This document shows, in pieces, positions 24,453-34,700 of a stretch of 64,000 bases of DNA. The stretch covers positions 62,001 to 126,000 of the forward strand of contig CAILCG010000024.1 in assembly GCA_903832665.1 (NCBI GenBank), given 5' to 3'. Position numbers and translations under genes: made by a program. The stretch comes from an uncultured Methanomicrobiales archaeon. Lineage in GTDB: Archaea > Halobacteriota > Methanomicrobia > Methanomicrobiales > Methanospirillaceae. Position 1 is the first letter of the stretch. Each line of letters begins with the position of its first letter. The notes below the pieces were generated by a model, which saw nothing but the letters and a program-made list of their open reading frames with translations, was not told the origin of the DNA and searched no databases.

Positions 24453-26414
24453 ATGAGATCCCCGGTTTTCATATTACTGCTGGTGGCAGTATGCTGCCTT
24501 TGCACTATTGTGCCTGCATCTGCTGCTCAGGAGCTGCGGAACAATGCCACCGACTTCACGGTTGCCGCCAACCTGAACGCGAACAATACTCCCGCATGGA
24601 ACAACAACGAGGACGTTGACTTTGCAGGCCGGGGACTTATCGCAACCTACGACCCCCTGATCATCCCGGCCGAGATCCCGAATATTACCGCATGGAACGC
24701 GGAGGCATTCCGGCGTTTCGAGAACGGTTCGAGTTCGGCTACCATCAACCCGCTCCTGTACCGGCAGGCGCAGCTGAACAATGTCCACGGCCTTTTCCTG
24801 GTCAGTCCGGGGATCTACCAGGTCAGGGGCTTCGATATCTCGTCAATGACGCTGGTCAGGGGCGACACCGGCTGGATCGTCATCGATCCCCTCTCCTCGG
24901 TTGAGCCCGCCCGGGCTGCCATGGCACTGGTCAACCGTAGCCTTGGCTCTTATCCGGTAAAAGCCGTTATTTACTCTCACCCCCATGCCGATCATTACCA
25001 GGGTGTGAAGGGAGTGACCACGAGCGATGCGGTTAACGCCGGCAGGGTAACGATCATTGCTCCCGAACACTTCATGGAGTATGCCATCAGCGAGAACGTG
25101 TATGCGGGCAACGCAATGCAGCGGCGGGCCATGTACCAGTTCGGCCTCTTGCTCCCACGGGATGAGAAGGGACTGGTCGACAACGGGATCGGCAAGACCA
25201 TCTCAACCGGTACGGCCTCCCTGATCCCTCCCACCCTGGAGATTACCCGTACCGGGCAGGAAGTTACGATCGACGGTGTCCGCATGGAGTTCCAGGTAGC
25301 GGAGGATACCGAGGCCCCGGTTGAGATGAATATCTGGTTCCCGCAGCACAATGCCCTGTTCGTTGCGGAGAACTGTGCAGGAACACTCCACAACATTCTG
25401 ACGCCAAGGGGAGCCCAGGTACGGGATCCGCTCGCCTGGTCGGCAAGCCTGGACGAGACCCGCCGGCTGTACGGGGAGAAGGCGGAGGTCATGTTCTCCT
25501 CCCACAACTGGCCCCGGTTCGGGAATGACCGGGTCATTGAGATCCTTGAGAATGAGCGGGACATGTACAAGTACATCAATGACCAGACCCTGAACCTTGC
25601 CAACAAGGGCTATACCATGGACGAGATCGCTGACATGATCGAACTTCCCCCGTCGCTGAAGCAGCACTGGTACACCCATGGCTTCTATGGCCAGGTCTCC
25701 ATGGGAGTAAAAGCAACGTACCAGCGGTATCTCGGATTCTATGACGGGAATCCGGTCAACTTAAAGCGGCTTACTCCCGTGGCCTATGCAAAGAGCATGA
25801 CCGAATACATGGGGGGAAAAGATGCCGTGATGCAGCGTCTCTCTCAGGACTATGCTGCCGGGAATTACGAACTCGTTGCCTCGATTGCGAATTATCTGGT
25901 GTTTGCCGATCCCACGGACAGAGAAGCAAGGAAGATAGAAGCCGATGCCCTCGAGCAGCTCGGGTACCAGGAAGAGTCGGACCCTGCGAGGAACGCGTAC
26001 CTGACCGCAGCATCAGAACTCCGGGGTACCCTGCCGGTCAGGGGCCGGAACACGATATCCGGCGACATCATGTCCGCGATGACGACCGGCCAGATTCTCG
26101 ACTACCTGTCCGTGAGGGTCAATGCAACGAAAGCTGATGGCGACAATTACCGCATCAATCTTAGGATTACCGATACCGGAGACACAGCGCTCGTCCAGGT
26201 GAAGAACAGCGTGATCCTATACCGGATGAATGAATCTTCACCGGCAGCTGACGCATCGGTTGAGATGCCAAGGAAAACGCTCCAAACGCTGGCCCTCAAC
26301 CCTGCAGTCAACCCGTCAGGGGTGATTGTGACCTCAGGAGATCCTGCTGTATTTAAGAAATTTGCCGGGATGTTCGATACGTTCGATCCCGACTTTCATA
26401 TAACAATCCCGTAG
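24453..26414 (+). CDS. Secreted SdsA1-like alkylsulfatase
   Basis: This 653-residue protein has a signal peptide (residues 1-24, ending ASAA). A metallo-beta-lactamase domain follows with the zinc-binding SHPHADHYQG (His176, His178, Asp180, His181) and EAPVEMNIWFPQHNALFVAE. A helical dimerisation region and a C-terminal SCP2-like domain (about residues 540-653) complete the class III linear alkylsulfatase arrangement. Such enzymes cut alkyl sulfates such as SDS to alcohol and sulfate. The family is mainly bacterial, so lateral acquisition is likely. A sulfonate-type importer lies elsewhere in the window, but no direct link is seen. Confidence 0.92.
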   Translation: MRSPVFILLLVAVCCLCTIVPASAAQELRNNATDFTVAANLNANNTPAWNNNEDVDFAGRGLIATYDPLIIPAEIPNITAWNAEAFRRFENGSSSATINPLLYRQAQLNNVHGLFLVSPGIYQVRGFDISSMTLVRGDTGWIVIDPLSSVEPARAAMALVNRSLGSYPVKAVIYSHPHADHYQGVKGVTTSDAVNAGRVTIIAPEHFMEYAISENVYAGNAMQRRAMYQFGLLLPRDEKGLVDNGIGKTISTGTASLIPPTLEITRTGQEVTIDGVRMEFQVAEDTEAPVEMNIWFPQHNALFVAENCAGTLHNILTPRGAQVRDPLAWSASLDETRRLYGEKAEVMFSSHNWPRFGNDRVIEILENERDMYKYINDQTLNLANKGYTMDEIADMIELPPSLKQHWYTHGFYGQVSMGVKATYQRYLGFYDGNPVNLKRLTPVAYAKSMTEYMGGKDAVMQRLSQDYAAGNYELVASIANYLVFADPTDREARKIEADALEQLGYQEESDPARNAYLTAASELRGTLPVRGRNTISGDIMSAMTTGQILDYLSVRVNATKADGDNYRINLRITDTGDTALVQVKNSVILYRMNESSPAADASVEMPRKTLQTLALNPAVNPSGVIVTSGDPAVFKKFAGMFDTFDPDFHITIP

Positions 26415-26434
26415 CCGGAATATATCCCGGCAAA

Positions 26435-26468
26435 CCAGCGATGCTGGAGCCCCCGCTTTTTTTGTTTT
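26435..26468 (+). terminator. Terminator of the alkylsulfatase gene
   Basis: CCAGC and GCTGG pair around a GAT loop at 26435-26447. A T-rich run (CTTTTTTTGTTTT) follows at 26456-26468, about 40 bases past the stop codon. Confidence 0.55.
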
Positions 26469-26718
26469 GATGCAGGCACGGACGACTGCGTGCACGATCT
26501 GATGCTGTTCCGGCTGCTATCCGGACTCATTTGTCGGCTCACCCGTTGATCCAACTTCAGACTTCAATTACGATAATTGAACTCCGGAACTGGTATGATT
26601 AAAAAGCTGGACCTGGCACTTCTCTCAATTTTCCTCCATGAATCCCTGATTACCTTGCCAACCTTCGATCAACAGGGAGATCGAAGAACCGGAATAACCG
26701 TAACAACTTTGGCAGGAT

Positions 26719-27675
26719 CTACACCTCCTCCTCCATCACCATTCCAGCCAGCCTTCTCGCTTCGGCAGCCCTCTCCCCGACAACCGGATCATGCTCCGCA
26801 AACACCGGATTGATCTGGTCCCGAATACTATACTGTGGAGAACCGTCGTCACGCATCGAACACCACACGGACAGCCGGTACAGGCACAACTCCCTTGCCC
26901 GGGTCTTCCGGATCAATAACGAGAGGCGCCGGGTCACAAGCTTATCCGTTACCATGACCGTATCTTCGCAAACCTTTGATAGGAGCCGGATATTCTCCTT
27001 CATCCATTCGGATGTAAGCGCCTTCTGGCTCATTGCGGCAATGTAATCGAACGTGAGATACTCCGTTCCCCGGTATCTTTCGGGAGATCCGACAACCTGG
27101 ATCTCGAGGAGCATGAACTCTTCGCCTTGCAGCAGCCCCTGGCGGGCCTCCTCCTCCGTCTGATCTTTGATTGCCGGCGGGTAGTTCGTCTTTTCCAGGA
27201 TCTCGAACATCTCCTCCGACACCCGTCTCTCTTCTTTCCTGCCTCCCGACAGTGCCTGTTCGATCTGCTGCCGGCATGCCAGCGCCCGTGCGGCAACCCC
27301 GGCATCAAGTTCTGCAAACGCCGGATCGATCCGGTCGGTAACCCGGGTTTCGTGCGAACCATCGGCCGTGACTCGCACGGTAACAATGAGCCGGTACAGC
27401 ACCCGGTCGTTCCCGCCATCCTTCTCAACGAGCGTGAGCAGCCGGAGCCGGGCAGGGTCGTCCATGTTCATCACGGTTTCCCGGCAGAGCCCGGCCAGTC
27501 TTGCGTTGGTGTCTTTGGTTCCTTCCGGAGCCCCGTCTGCACCAGAAGGCGGGGTGAACTCCAGCGCAATGCCGGGATCCCCGCGAAGTCTCGCGAACTT
27601 CACGTGGACCTCGACTCCGCCGAGTACAATCTCATGGCTGTCCGGATTTTCTCTTGCATCGTCACGTTCCGTCAT
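26719..27675 (-). CDS. Two-domain internally duplicated protein of unknown function
   Basis: The protein of 318 residues is a tandem duplication. Copy one (about residues 20-145) has CRETVMNMDDPARLRLLTLV, then YRLIVTVR, DRIDPAFAELDAGVA and ACRQQIEQAL. Copy two (about 190-318) has CEDTVMVTDKLVTRRLSLLI, then YRLSVWCS, DQINPVFAEHDPVVG and EARRLAGMVM. No membrane segment or known motif is seen. It lies 45 bases downstream of the CGGCPHGTDC protein on the same strand, so the two are probably cotranscribed. The function is unknown. Confidence 0.75.
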   Translation of the reverse strand: MTERDDARENPDSHEIVLGGVEVHVKFARLRGDPGIALEFTPPSGADGAPEGTKDTNARLAGLCRETVMNMDDPARLRLLTLVEKDGGNDRVLYRLIVTVRVTADGSHETRVTDRIDPAFAELDAGVAARALACRQQIEQALSGGRKEERRVSEEMFEILEKTNYPPAIKDQTEEEARQGLLQGEEFMLLEIQVVGSPERYRGTEYLTFDYIAAMSQKALTSEWMKENIRLLSKVCEDTVMVTDKLVTRRLSLLIRKTRARELCLYRLSVWCSMRDDGSPQYSIRDQINPVFAEHDPVVGERAAEARRLAGMVMEEEV

Positions 27676-27720
27676 ACTGGATCTGCCTCCTTACCCTGTA
27701 CTTTCCTGCTGCGTTCATAC

Positions 27721-28848
27721 TCACCGGTTCCGACAGAATCGGCCACCTCGTATCTCCGGCCGGGATTGTTCGGATCGCCCCCTGGGAACACCATTCCGGC
27801 TACCCCCCGGAACAGCCTCCAGCCCATCTTTTCGGATGTCTGCCACCGGATTGTTGCTAAACAGGGTCATTTCAAGGCACAGAAATGATGCAAAATCGTG
27901 AATCAGGGTTTGAAATGACCGTTTTGTAAAATCAGTGTGTGGTTTTTCATCGTAAGATTGCCGGTCAGCCCCAATGAGGGAGTAATTGGGGGCTGAAATG
28001 GTCTCTGTTGACCTCATATCAGGCAACCCCCCATCTTGTTCTCCCCGGACCGGCCTCTCCGGCTCCGCTCTTTCTTCCAGTGCAGCTCCCCCTGTTTTCC
28101 TGGTCACCGCTTTTTTCCCGGCATTCTTGTTCGCACCTGCGACCGGCTTTTCTGTTCCGGTACTATTTTCCGGATCGACCGGGCCGGCCGGTACCTGATT
28201 TTTAATCACCGGTTTTTTACCGGGAGCATGTTTTGATTTTGTTTTCGGTATGCCGGCATCCAGGATCTTTTTGAGTTCATTGCTTCCCATCGCATCCGTT
28301 CCTGTGCCCGCCTTCTTTGCAGCATTCTTTTTCGCGAGCCAGCGGAGGATCGGGTCGCGGGGTGCAGCGGTACCGGGAGATGCCGGACTGGTCGCATTCG
28401 TTTCGTACGGCATCACGGTGCTGTCCCCACGGGGTGGTGGGCCGGTCACTACCGGTTTCATCAGGTTCAGCGGCATCCCGTAACGATCGATCTCCACGAG
28501 CCCGTCATCCCCGATACGGAAATGGCGCAGGGTACCGTACCGGGAGTACAGCCAGAGTTCGCAGGAGACCGGGCCATTGCGGGGAACAAGGCGGAGACCG
28601 GCGATAACTTCGGCAAACTCCCTTTCGATGGAGGCAATCCCGGCGGAGAGCTTCCGGGCAAGCCGGACCCGGACGATGACGAACAGGCCATTGCCGCTCA
28701 GGAGGAACTCGCCCAGGTTCAGGAGCGACGGGATGAAGACCATCACATGACCCCTCCAGAGTGCAAACGGGATCGCAAGAGCGATTCCCCGGGCCACGTT
28801 CGGTCCCGGCTTCATGCAATCCGTCCCGTGCGGGCACCCTCCGCACAT
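27721..28848 (-). CDS. CGGCPHGTDC-motif protein with disordered linker
   Basis: The 375-residue protein begins MCGGCPHGTDC, a tight three-Cys cluster. Residues 20-125 match the 760-1131 protein, with ELWLYSRYGT and LVEIDRYGMPL. A low-complexity region rich in Lys, Ala, Pro and Gly (about 150-290) follows. The tail (KRSFQTLIHDFASFLCLEMT onward) may be a short folded domain; the last 40 residues look non-native. It could be a membrane-associated or nucleic-acid-binding protein, since residues 25-60 are hydrophobic. The function is unknown. Confidence 0.65.
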   Translation of the reverse strand: MCGGCPHGTDCMKPGPNVARGIALAIPFALWRGHVMVFIPSLLNLGEFLLSGNGLFVIVRVRLARKLSAGIASIEREFAEVIAGLRLVPRNGPVSCELWLYSRYGTLRHFRIGDDGLVEIDRYGMPLNLMKPVVTGPPPRGDSTVMPYETNATSPASPGTAAPRDPILRWLAKKNAAKKAGTGTDAMGSNELKKILDAGIPKTKSKHAPGKKPVIKNQVPAGPVDPENSTGTEKPVAGANKNAGKKAVTRKTGGAALEERAEPERPVRGEQDGGLPDMRSTETISAPNYSLIGADRQSYDEKPHTDFTKRSFQTLIHDFASFLCLEMTLFSNNPVADIRKDGLEAVPGGSRNGVPRGRSEQSRPEIRGGRFCRNR

Positions 28849-29639
28849 CTCAGGTATTCTGAGGGCCAGGAATTTTCGTTGCCTGCAGTATGTCTGCTTT
28901 TCTTCAGGTGTGACATGGTTTTGTTCCCAATTTTCTGTTCCATAATCCCCTTGTTATCCGGTGGGAATTCCCGGCCCGTTCACCGGGGCCAGCCCGGGCA
29001 GACGGTCCCCTATCAGGGATACCTGCCTGAACGATCCCGCAGAGCTCATAAAAGAGCTTCCGGACCGGCGTTCATAGACGCGAGACCGCGATAATTCAGG
29101 GGGCCGGCACTCTCTTCTGGAGTTTGCCCGCCCGCAGTCGCGGCCTACGATAACCATTCCCACGATGACGGGGCGGTACTGCATGTACCGGATCACTGCT
29201 GCACCGAAACGCCACCTCATGGAACCGGGGCCGTGCAGTCTGACCCGTTTACCCGGGAGTGCACGGGGCCCGTCGTCCAGGCCGGCGCAGGTGTGCAGCG
29301 TTCCTGCGGCATTGTGATTATCCTCTGTTTTTTATAATTGATTAATAGGTTATTGGTTGCTGCGGATTTTTTCGCAGTTATTCTGGCCGGTATGCGGGAA
29401 TCGGGGGCTGGATTGGTGGTGGATGGGTATAACCCGGAGGTTGTATGAATGGAGCGCCGCTGTGGGAATTGGTGAAGAGTGCATTAATGGATTGGATTTT
29501 AGAAGAGGTTAGCTGCGTTCGATAGAATCCGGTTATTAATTCCAGCAATACCTGGAGAAATCCACGTTTGTGTTCTCGATTTATCCCGTACTAAAAAAAG
29601 CATTTCCCTCATGGAAATGAGTTATGAATGCCCTCCCGG
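28849..29639. other. Gap without a supported gene
   Basis: An open minus-strand frame at 28954-29220 is Arg-rich and resembles antisense of GC-rich DNA. From about 29320 the sequence turns AT-rich (TTTTTTATAATTGATTAATA at 29329). No repeat from the first 24 kb is present. Nothing else is supported. Confidence 0.4.
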
Positions 29640-29987
29640 TTATTCGATCGTTTCCATCCGGACTGCGGGTTCAAGGATCGTGATGAGCCGGGGGATGTCC
29701 AGGCTCACAGTATCCCAGACCTCGTCAAGGTCAACTTTTCCATAGGAATGAATGAGCATGTCCCGCATACGTGCCATTGCAGACCATTCGATCGATGTGA
29801 ACCGGTCGAGAGTCTCCGGGGAGAGCCGTTTTGAGACCTCACCGATCACTTCAAGGCAGCGGATGACCGCATACTGGCACTGGCGATCGGCTGCGAAAGA
29901 TTCCCGGGAATGATCCCGGGTAAATTCCCGTGCGTCCTTTGCCATGAGGAGAATATCAAGCAGGTACGCATCATCGTCACGCACCAT
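29640..29987 (-). CDS. HepT-type HEPN RNase toxin
   Basis: This intact HepT has 115 residues, with YAVIRCLEVIGEVSKRLSPE and WSAMARMRDMLIHSYGKVD. The RX4H catalytic motif is RDMLIH, with the following Tyr (SY) that is the AMPylation target in this family. It overlaps the upstream nucleotidyltransferase by 11 bases. Unlike the copy at 2784-3132, all expected residues are present. Confidence 0.92.
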   Translation of the reverse strand: MVRDDDAYLLDILLMAKDAREFTRDHSRESFAADRQCQYAVIRCLEVIGEVSKRLSPETLDRFTSIEWSAMARMRDMLIHSYGKVDLDEVWDTVSLDIPRLITILEPAVRMETIE

Positions 29988-30288
29988 ACACTTTCTCCAT
30001 GGATGAGAGGATACTTCTTTTGCGGATATAGTTCCGGCTCTGTTCCACAGCCTGCCGTGTCATGAGATCAATGCGACGGCCGAATAGCTCTTCGAGCTCC
30101 GCTTCCATCTTTGCGAGCTGGATGAGGGTGTGACGTGAACCGGCCGGGAAATCCACGATGATATCGATGTCGCTGTCGGGCCGGAATCTTCTGGTGGTGA
30201 CTGAACCAAATACCTGGAGTTCACTGATATTCCATGCCTTGCAGAACTCCCCGATCTGTTTTTGCCGGCTCCGGATAAGTGCGTTCAT
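29977..30288 (-). CDS. MNT-type nucleotidyltransferase antitoxin
   Basis: This 103-residue protein has VFGSVTTRRFRPDSDIDIIV, the GSX10DXD catalytic motif, and a third acidic position in FGRRIDLMTRQAV. It should AMPylate HepT. It is the first gene of the pair, starting at ATG 30288. The module sits at the left edge of the AT-rich island. Confidence 0.92.
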   Translation of the reverse strand: MNALIRSRQKQIGEFCKAWNISELQVFGSVTTRRFRPDSDIDIIVDFPAGSRHTLIQLAKMEAELEELFGRRIDLMTRQAVEQSRNYIRKRSILSSMEKVYGA

Positions 30289-30490
30289 AGTACCTGTTCT
30301 TCTTAATTATTGTACAGTGATTACCCTTCTTAACCATTTTCCTGTCGGCTTCCGGTAGAGGTTTTCTTCTATGTGAAAAAAACTTTAGATAAAAATGACG
30401 TTAATCTGATGAGGGGTATGTTTCCCAAATATTACGTCTCATTCAGATTGCTATATTTTCCGTTTGCGTTGATGCCGGATATTCAGGATG

Positions 30491-30550
30491 CCGAATGAGT
30501 GGATTGACGATGTTCTTTAATTCATTCCTGAAGTTGATCCACTCATTCGG
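30491..30550. repeat. 14-bp perfect inverted repeat with GU extension
   Basis: CCGAATGAGTGGAT at 30491-30504 and ATCCACTCATTCGG at 30537-30550 are perfect inverted copies around 32 bases. Inner pairs extend with G-U pairing to about 18. It is the only strong palindrome at the left of the helicase/methylase genes. It could be a terminator-like hairpin, an RNA element or an attachment remnant. Confidence 0.6.
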
Positions 30551-30741
30551 ATCATTCAGATCGCGTGAGAGGCTGACTGCATAAAAAGAGAACGAATTTC
30601 TTCATCTGTCGTTTGTCTTTCATTCGATTTGATCGATGGATTATCCATTGAGGCACGGATCACCGCTGGGTAAATCACAGGATCTCGAACCAGCGCTCCG
30701 GTGCCACGCCGTACGATGCCAGCACAACAACCAGTCCTGCT

Positions 30742-30772
30742 GGTCCGACAGACGATGCGGTAAAAAAGAGCA
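30742..30772 (-). pseudogene. 31-bp inverted fragment of the ABC-2 permease
   Basis: On the minus strand this equals 16308-16338 exactly, coding for MLFFTASSVGP in both. Homology to the helicase begins just after, at about 30771. The identity ends sharply on both sides. Confidence 0.6.
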
Positions 30773-31766
30773 TAGAGTAGATCGTATCGGGAATACTAAT
30801 AGAATTACGGTTTATAATTTCTTCCCCGATGAGGATAGTGAGAGTCTCCTCAAACTCCTTGAGAAATTGCAGAATAAAATAAAGGATATTGCCACGATTG
30901 TCGGAAAGGAAAATGGCATTCTCAGCGGGGATGAAGAAGTAGATGCCAAAACCATTGGTGAGCGAATCAAGGAAATCCGGAGATTTGATGATACTATTAA
31001 ACTCGAAGACGAGGCAAAAAATCCGATTTTCAATATCACCGGTGAAGACAAAGAGGCAGTTATCCGGTTTAAATTAAGAAACCAGATCCGTGACTGGAAA
31101 CTTACGAAAAATGACTTCAGGGAATATTCGAACGTTCCTTACTCTGTTGTCAGAAATGGTAAGACCGGTATTTTCTCTCTCTATCGAATTTTTGATAAAA
31201 AAGATGGGCATAAATTCCAAGATGTCCTGCTTCGGTTTGATCCAATGAATAACTCGGTTTCTGAGATGAATCCGTTGGATCTCTCTATTCAACCGGCGGA
31301 TCCCGGTATAGCAAAAGCTGGTGTTGATCGTTCTGTTGATCTTGAAACCGGTCTGGAACAGATTCAATCGTCTTTTGAGGACAAATTCGCAACACTCAAA
31401 GGAGGATACTCCGATCTTGAGATGTATCCGAATTTCAAGATGTATAAAATCCAGGAAAAAATTGTACACCGGTTATCTACTCTCCAGAAACAAAAGTCGC
31501 TGAATGATGAACTGACTAAATATAAACGAGCGATTTCTGAATTAAAAGGATTATATGCAAATATTTTCTTGAGTCAGACGGATGCTGTTGAATTGGGTAA
31601 ACGCTTTGATGATAAGCCGGTCATGGCTATTGAAGTCGAGGAACTCATCAGGATTTTGCGGGAATTCAGGAAAGACGTGATCCAGAAAAATCCTGATTAT
31701 CAGCAATTCCTCAGGACGGAAAGGAATATTGATTATAAACAGATTTGCTGGGGGGCATTTGTATGA
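30773..31766 (+). pseudogene. C-terminal part of an SNF2-family helicase
   Basis: About 330 residues remain. They open at HRVDRIGN, which is the motif VI region of SNF2 helicases, and continue VYNFFPDEDSESLLKLLEKL and a C-terminal region of about 280 residues rich in Lys and Asp. All helicase motifs upstream are gone; the sequence before 30772 is unrelated. An ATG at 30636 would open a chimeric frame of 376 residues with a non-homologous start. The stop overlaps the methylase start as ATGA, keeping operon coupling. It may encode a C-terminal adaptor or simply be a remnant. Confidence 0.75.
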
Positions 31767-34700
31767 TGTCAATAAAACGAGACGATATCGCTTCGATTCG
31801 TAGTCTTGATAATATTGTAGCGATATTCTCGGAGAAAGGATTTACCGAATACAAAAAAGAGAGTGATACCGAAATCCGGATTAAAATTTCAGATGAGCCG
31901 ACATTTCTCTCGGTTTTTCAGATTAATGGGGTGGCTGATGTACCTCGACATCAAAAATATTTGGATGTCAAGACTGAATATCTGATATTGGTTACTCATG
32001 ACTTCGAAAATCTTATTTTTGTGAAAAAAGAATTCACCAAACTGGATACTGAGAGATTCCGGAAATTACGGATAAATAAATCAAAAATCACCAATACGAG
32101 TCTGAACAAGATCAATGGCCTTAATTTCAATGATGTTACCTTGTTCGACAATTTGTTTGATCGCAAGGAAGTTGTCAAGCAGTTCTATGATGAATTCATC
32201 AAATACCGTAAACTGCTTATTGACAATATCTCAGGTTTGGATACAGAAATTGAAAAAGAGCGGTATGCACAAATTCTCGTTGACCGCCTTATTTTCTTAT
32301 ATTTTATCCAGAAAAAGAATTTACTTGATGAAAATGAGAATTATCTCTCTCAAAAACTTAAAGAGAACAGAGGGGATTTTTTTAATAATTTCCTTTGTCT
32401 GCTATTTTTCAAGGGATTGTCTATTAAAGGATTCAAGGATCGCAAATTAGGTGATATTCCCTATCTGAACGGAGGTTTATTCCGGCAGAAAAAATGCGAA
32501 CAGGTAAAAATATCCATCCCGGATGAAGTCTTTGAAACAATACTTATCTTTTTTGACTCGTGGAACTGGTATGTGGATGAGCGGGCGGATTTTGGCGAAG
32601 AGAAAAGTATCAGCCCGGAGATACTTGGTCATATCTTTGAAAAGACTGTCAACCAGAAGGAAAGTGGAGCATATTATACTCCCGAACTTATCACGTCCTA
32701 TATCTCTGAAACCACTATTTATCCCGTATGCCTCAATAAAATGAACAGCCGGTTCAAACAAAACTATTCAACAATTAAAGAGCTCTTTGAAAAGGACTCC
32801 CCGGAAGAGATAGCATACCTTTACAACGAAGTCCTGAAAAAATTATCTGTTCTCGATAACGCCTGTGGTTCAGGAGCATTTTTGATCGCTGCTCAGGATG
32901 TCCTGATCGATATCTATTTCCAGACTATTTTCAGGTTGAAAAGTGATCCTGTCTTCATTGAAGAAATCAAGGAACATAACCGGAACCATGAACTTAAACT
33001 CGATCTGAACCTGGCATCAGCACAGGAATTCCACGACAATTCTCGGTGGAGTTATTACATCAAGAGGATGATTATCACCAATAATCTCTACGGTGTGGAC
33101 ATCGAAGAAGGAGCCGGGGAGATCGGGAAGTTACGATTATGGCTATCGATGATAGCTCATGTCCCGGAAAATATTTCTTTAGTCGAGCCTTTACCCAACA
33201 TCGAATATAACATCAGATGCGGTAACAGCCTTATCGGATATACTTCTGCAACCCAGATCGTGGATGAGAAAGATTTACCAAAAAAGCCAAAAAAGAAAAT
33301 CGTCTGGAACAAATTATCCGGCAACCAGATCAGCTTGGATACCTATCAGCCCGATTCGATCTTCCATCTCTATTACGATCGAAACCAGCTCATCCGGCAA
33401 TACAAAGATGCAGATGATTCAAAGAAAGCTGCCGATCTCAAGGATACGATTGATCAAAAAACCTACGAATACAATCAGGTCCTGAATAAGAAATTATTTG
33501 ATGAGATTGTTTTTGAAAAAGGGTTGGAGATTACTGAAGATTCCTTTGTTGATCTTAAACCGTTCCATTGGATTATGGAATTTTCAGATATTTTTGAGTG
33601 GGGGGGATTTGATATTATTGTCGGAAATCCTCCTTATTTACGGATCCAGACACTGAATAAATGTGCCGAAGAAGAAGTTGAATATTATAAAGATCAATAC
33701 CAAGTTGCGAAGAAGGGAAATTATGATATTTACGTAGTGTTTGTTGAAAGAAGCATTGATTTACTAAATAAAAATGGAATTTTAGGCTATATCCTCCCAC
33801 ATAAATTTTTCATTGCGAAGTACGGCGAACCACTTCGAAAATTTATTGCAGGGGGAAAACTCCTAAAAAAGATAGTTCACTTCGGACATCAGCAAGTTTT
33901 CGTTGGTGCAACAACGTATACCTGCCTTTTATTTTTAGGGAAATCTGTAACAGATGAATTTTGTTTTACAAAAATTGATAGTATCAAAATATGGAGTATA
34001 ACGAAGACCGCTGAATCTGCGATTCTAGGGTCTGAAGACATTTCAGAAAAAGAATGGTATTTCGTAATTAGGCCTGATGCAATAGTCTTTAAAAAATTAA
34101 TAGCAATGCCGAACAAACTCGGGAATATCATCAAACTGTTTGTGGGATTACAAACTAGCGCGGATCCAATTTATATTTTAAAGCCCCTGGCGGTAAATCC
34201 CCAATATTCAATAGTGAAATCTAAATTATTTGAAAATGAAGACATTCAAATCGAAACTTCAATTTTGCACCCACTTCTTAAAGGTGCAGAAATCATCAGA
34301 TACGAAAAACCAGGCTACGAAAATGTCTTGATTTTTCCTTATTACATTCAATCAAGTCAAGCCGTTCCTATCAATATTCATGAAATGCAATCGAAATATC
34401 CGTTTGCCGTTACTTATTTAGAAAAAAATAAGGATGCATTGATTGAACGACCAAAAACAAGTGAGAAGAATTGGTGGTTGTTTCCCTATCCTAAGAATTT
34501 GACACTTTTTGAAAGACCTAAAATTTTGTGTCAAGTATTGAGTACCCGGGGAAACTTTACTTTAGATGCAAAGGGTGAATTTTATTTTGTAGGTGGCGGT
34601 ACTGCGGGTGGCTATGCAATATATGATGAGAAAGAGGACGTAGACTATTTAAAATTTTTATTAGGAATATTAAATTCATCTCTGACGACCTTTTTTGTTT

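Noticed and set aside
28954-29220. 88-codon minus frame in the 28.9-29.6 kb gap
   Set aside because: Arg-rich composition, no ribosome site and no domain; likely chance.
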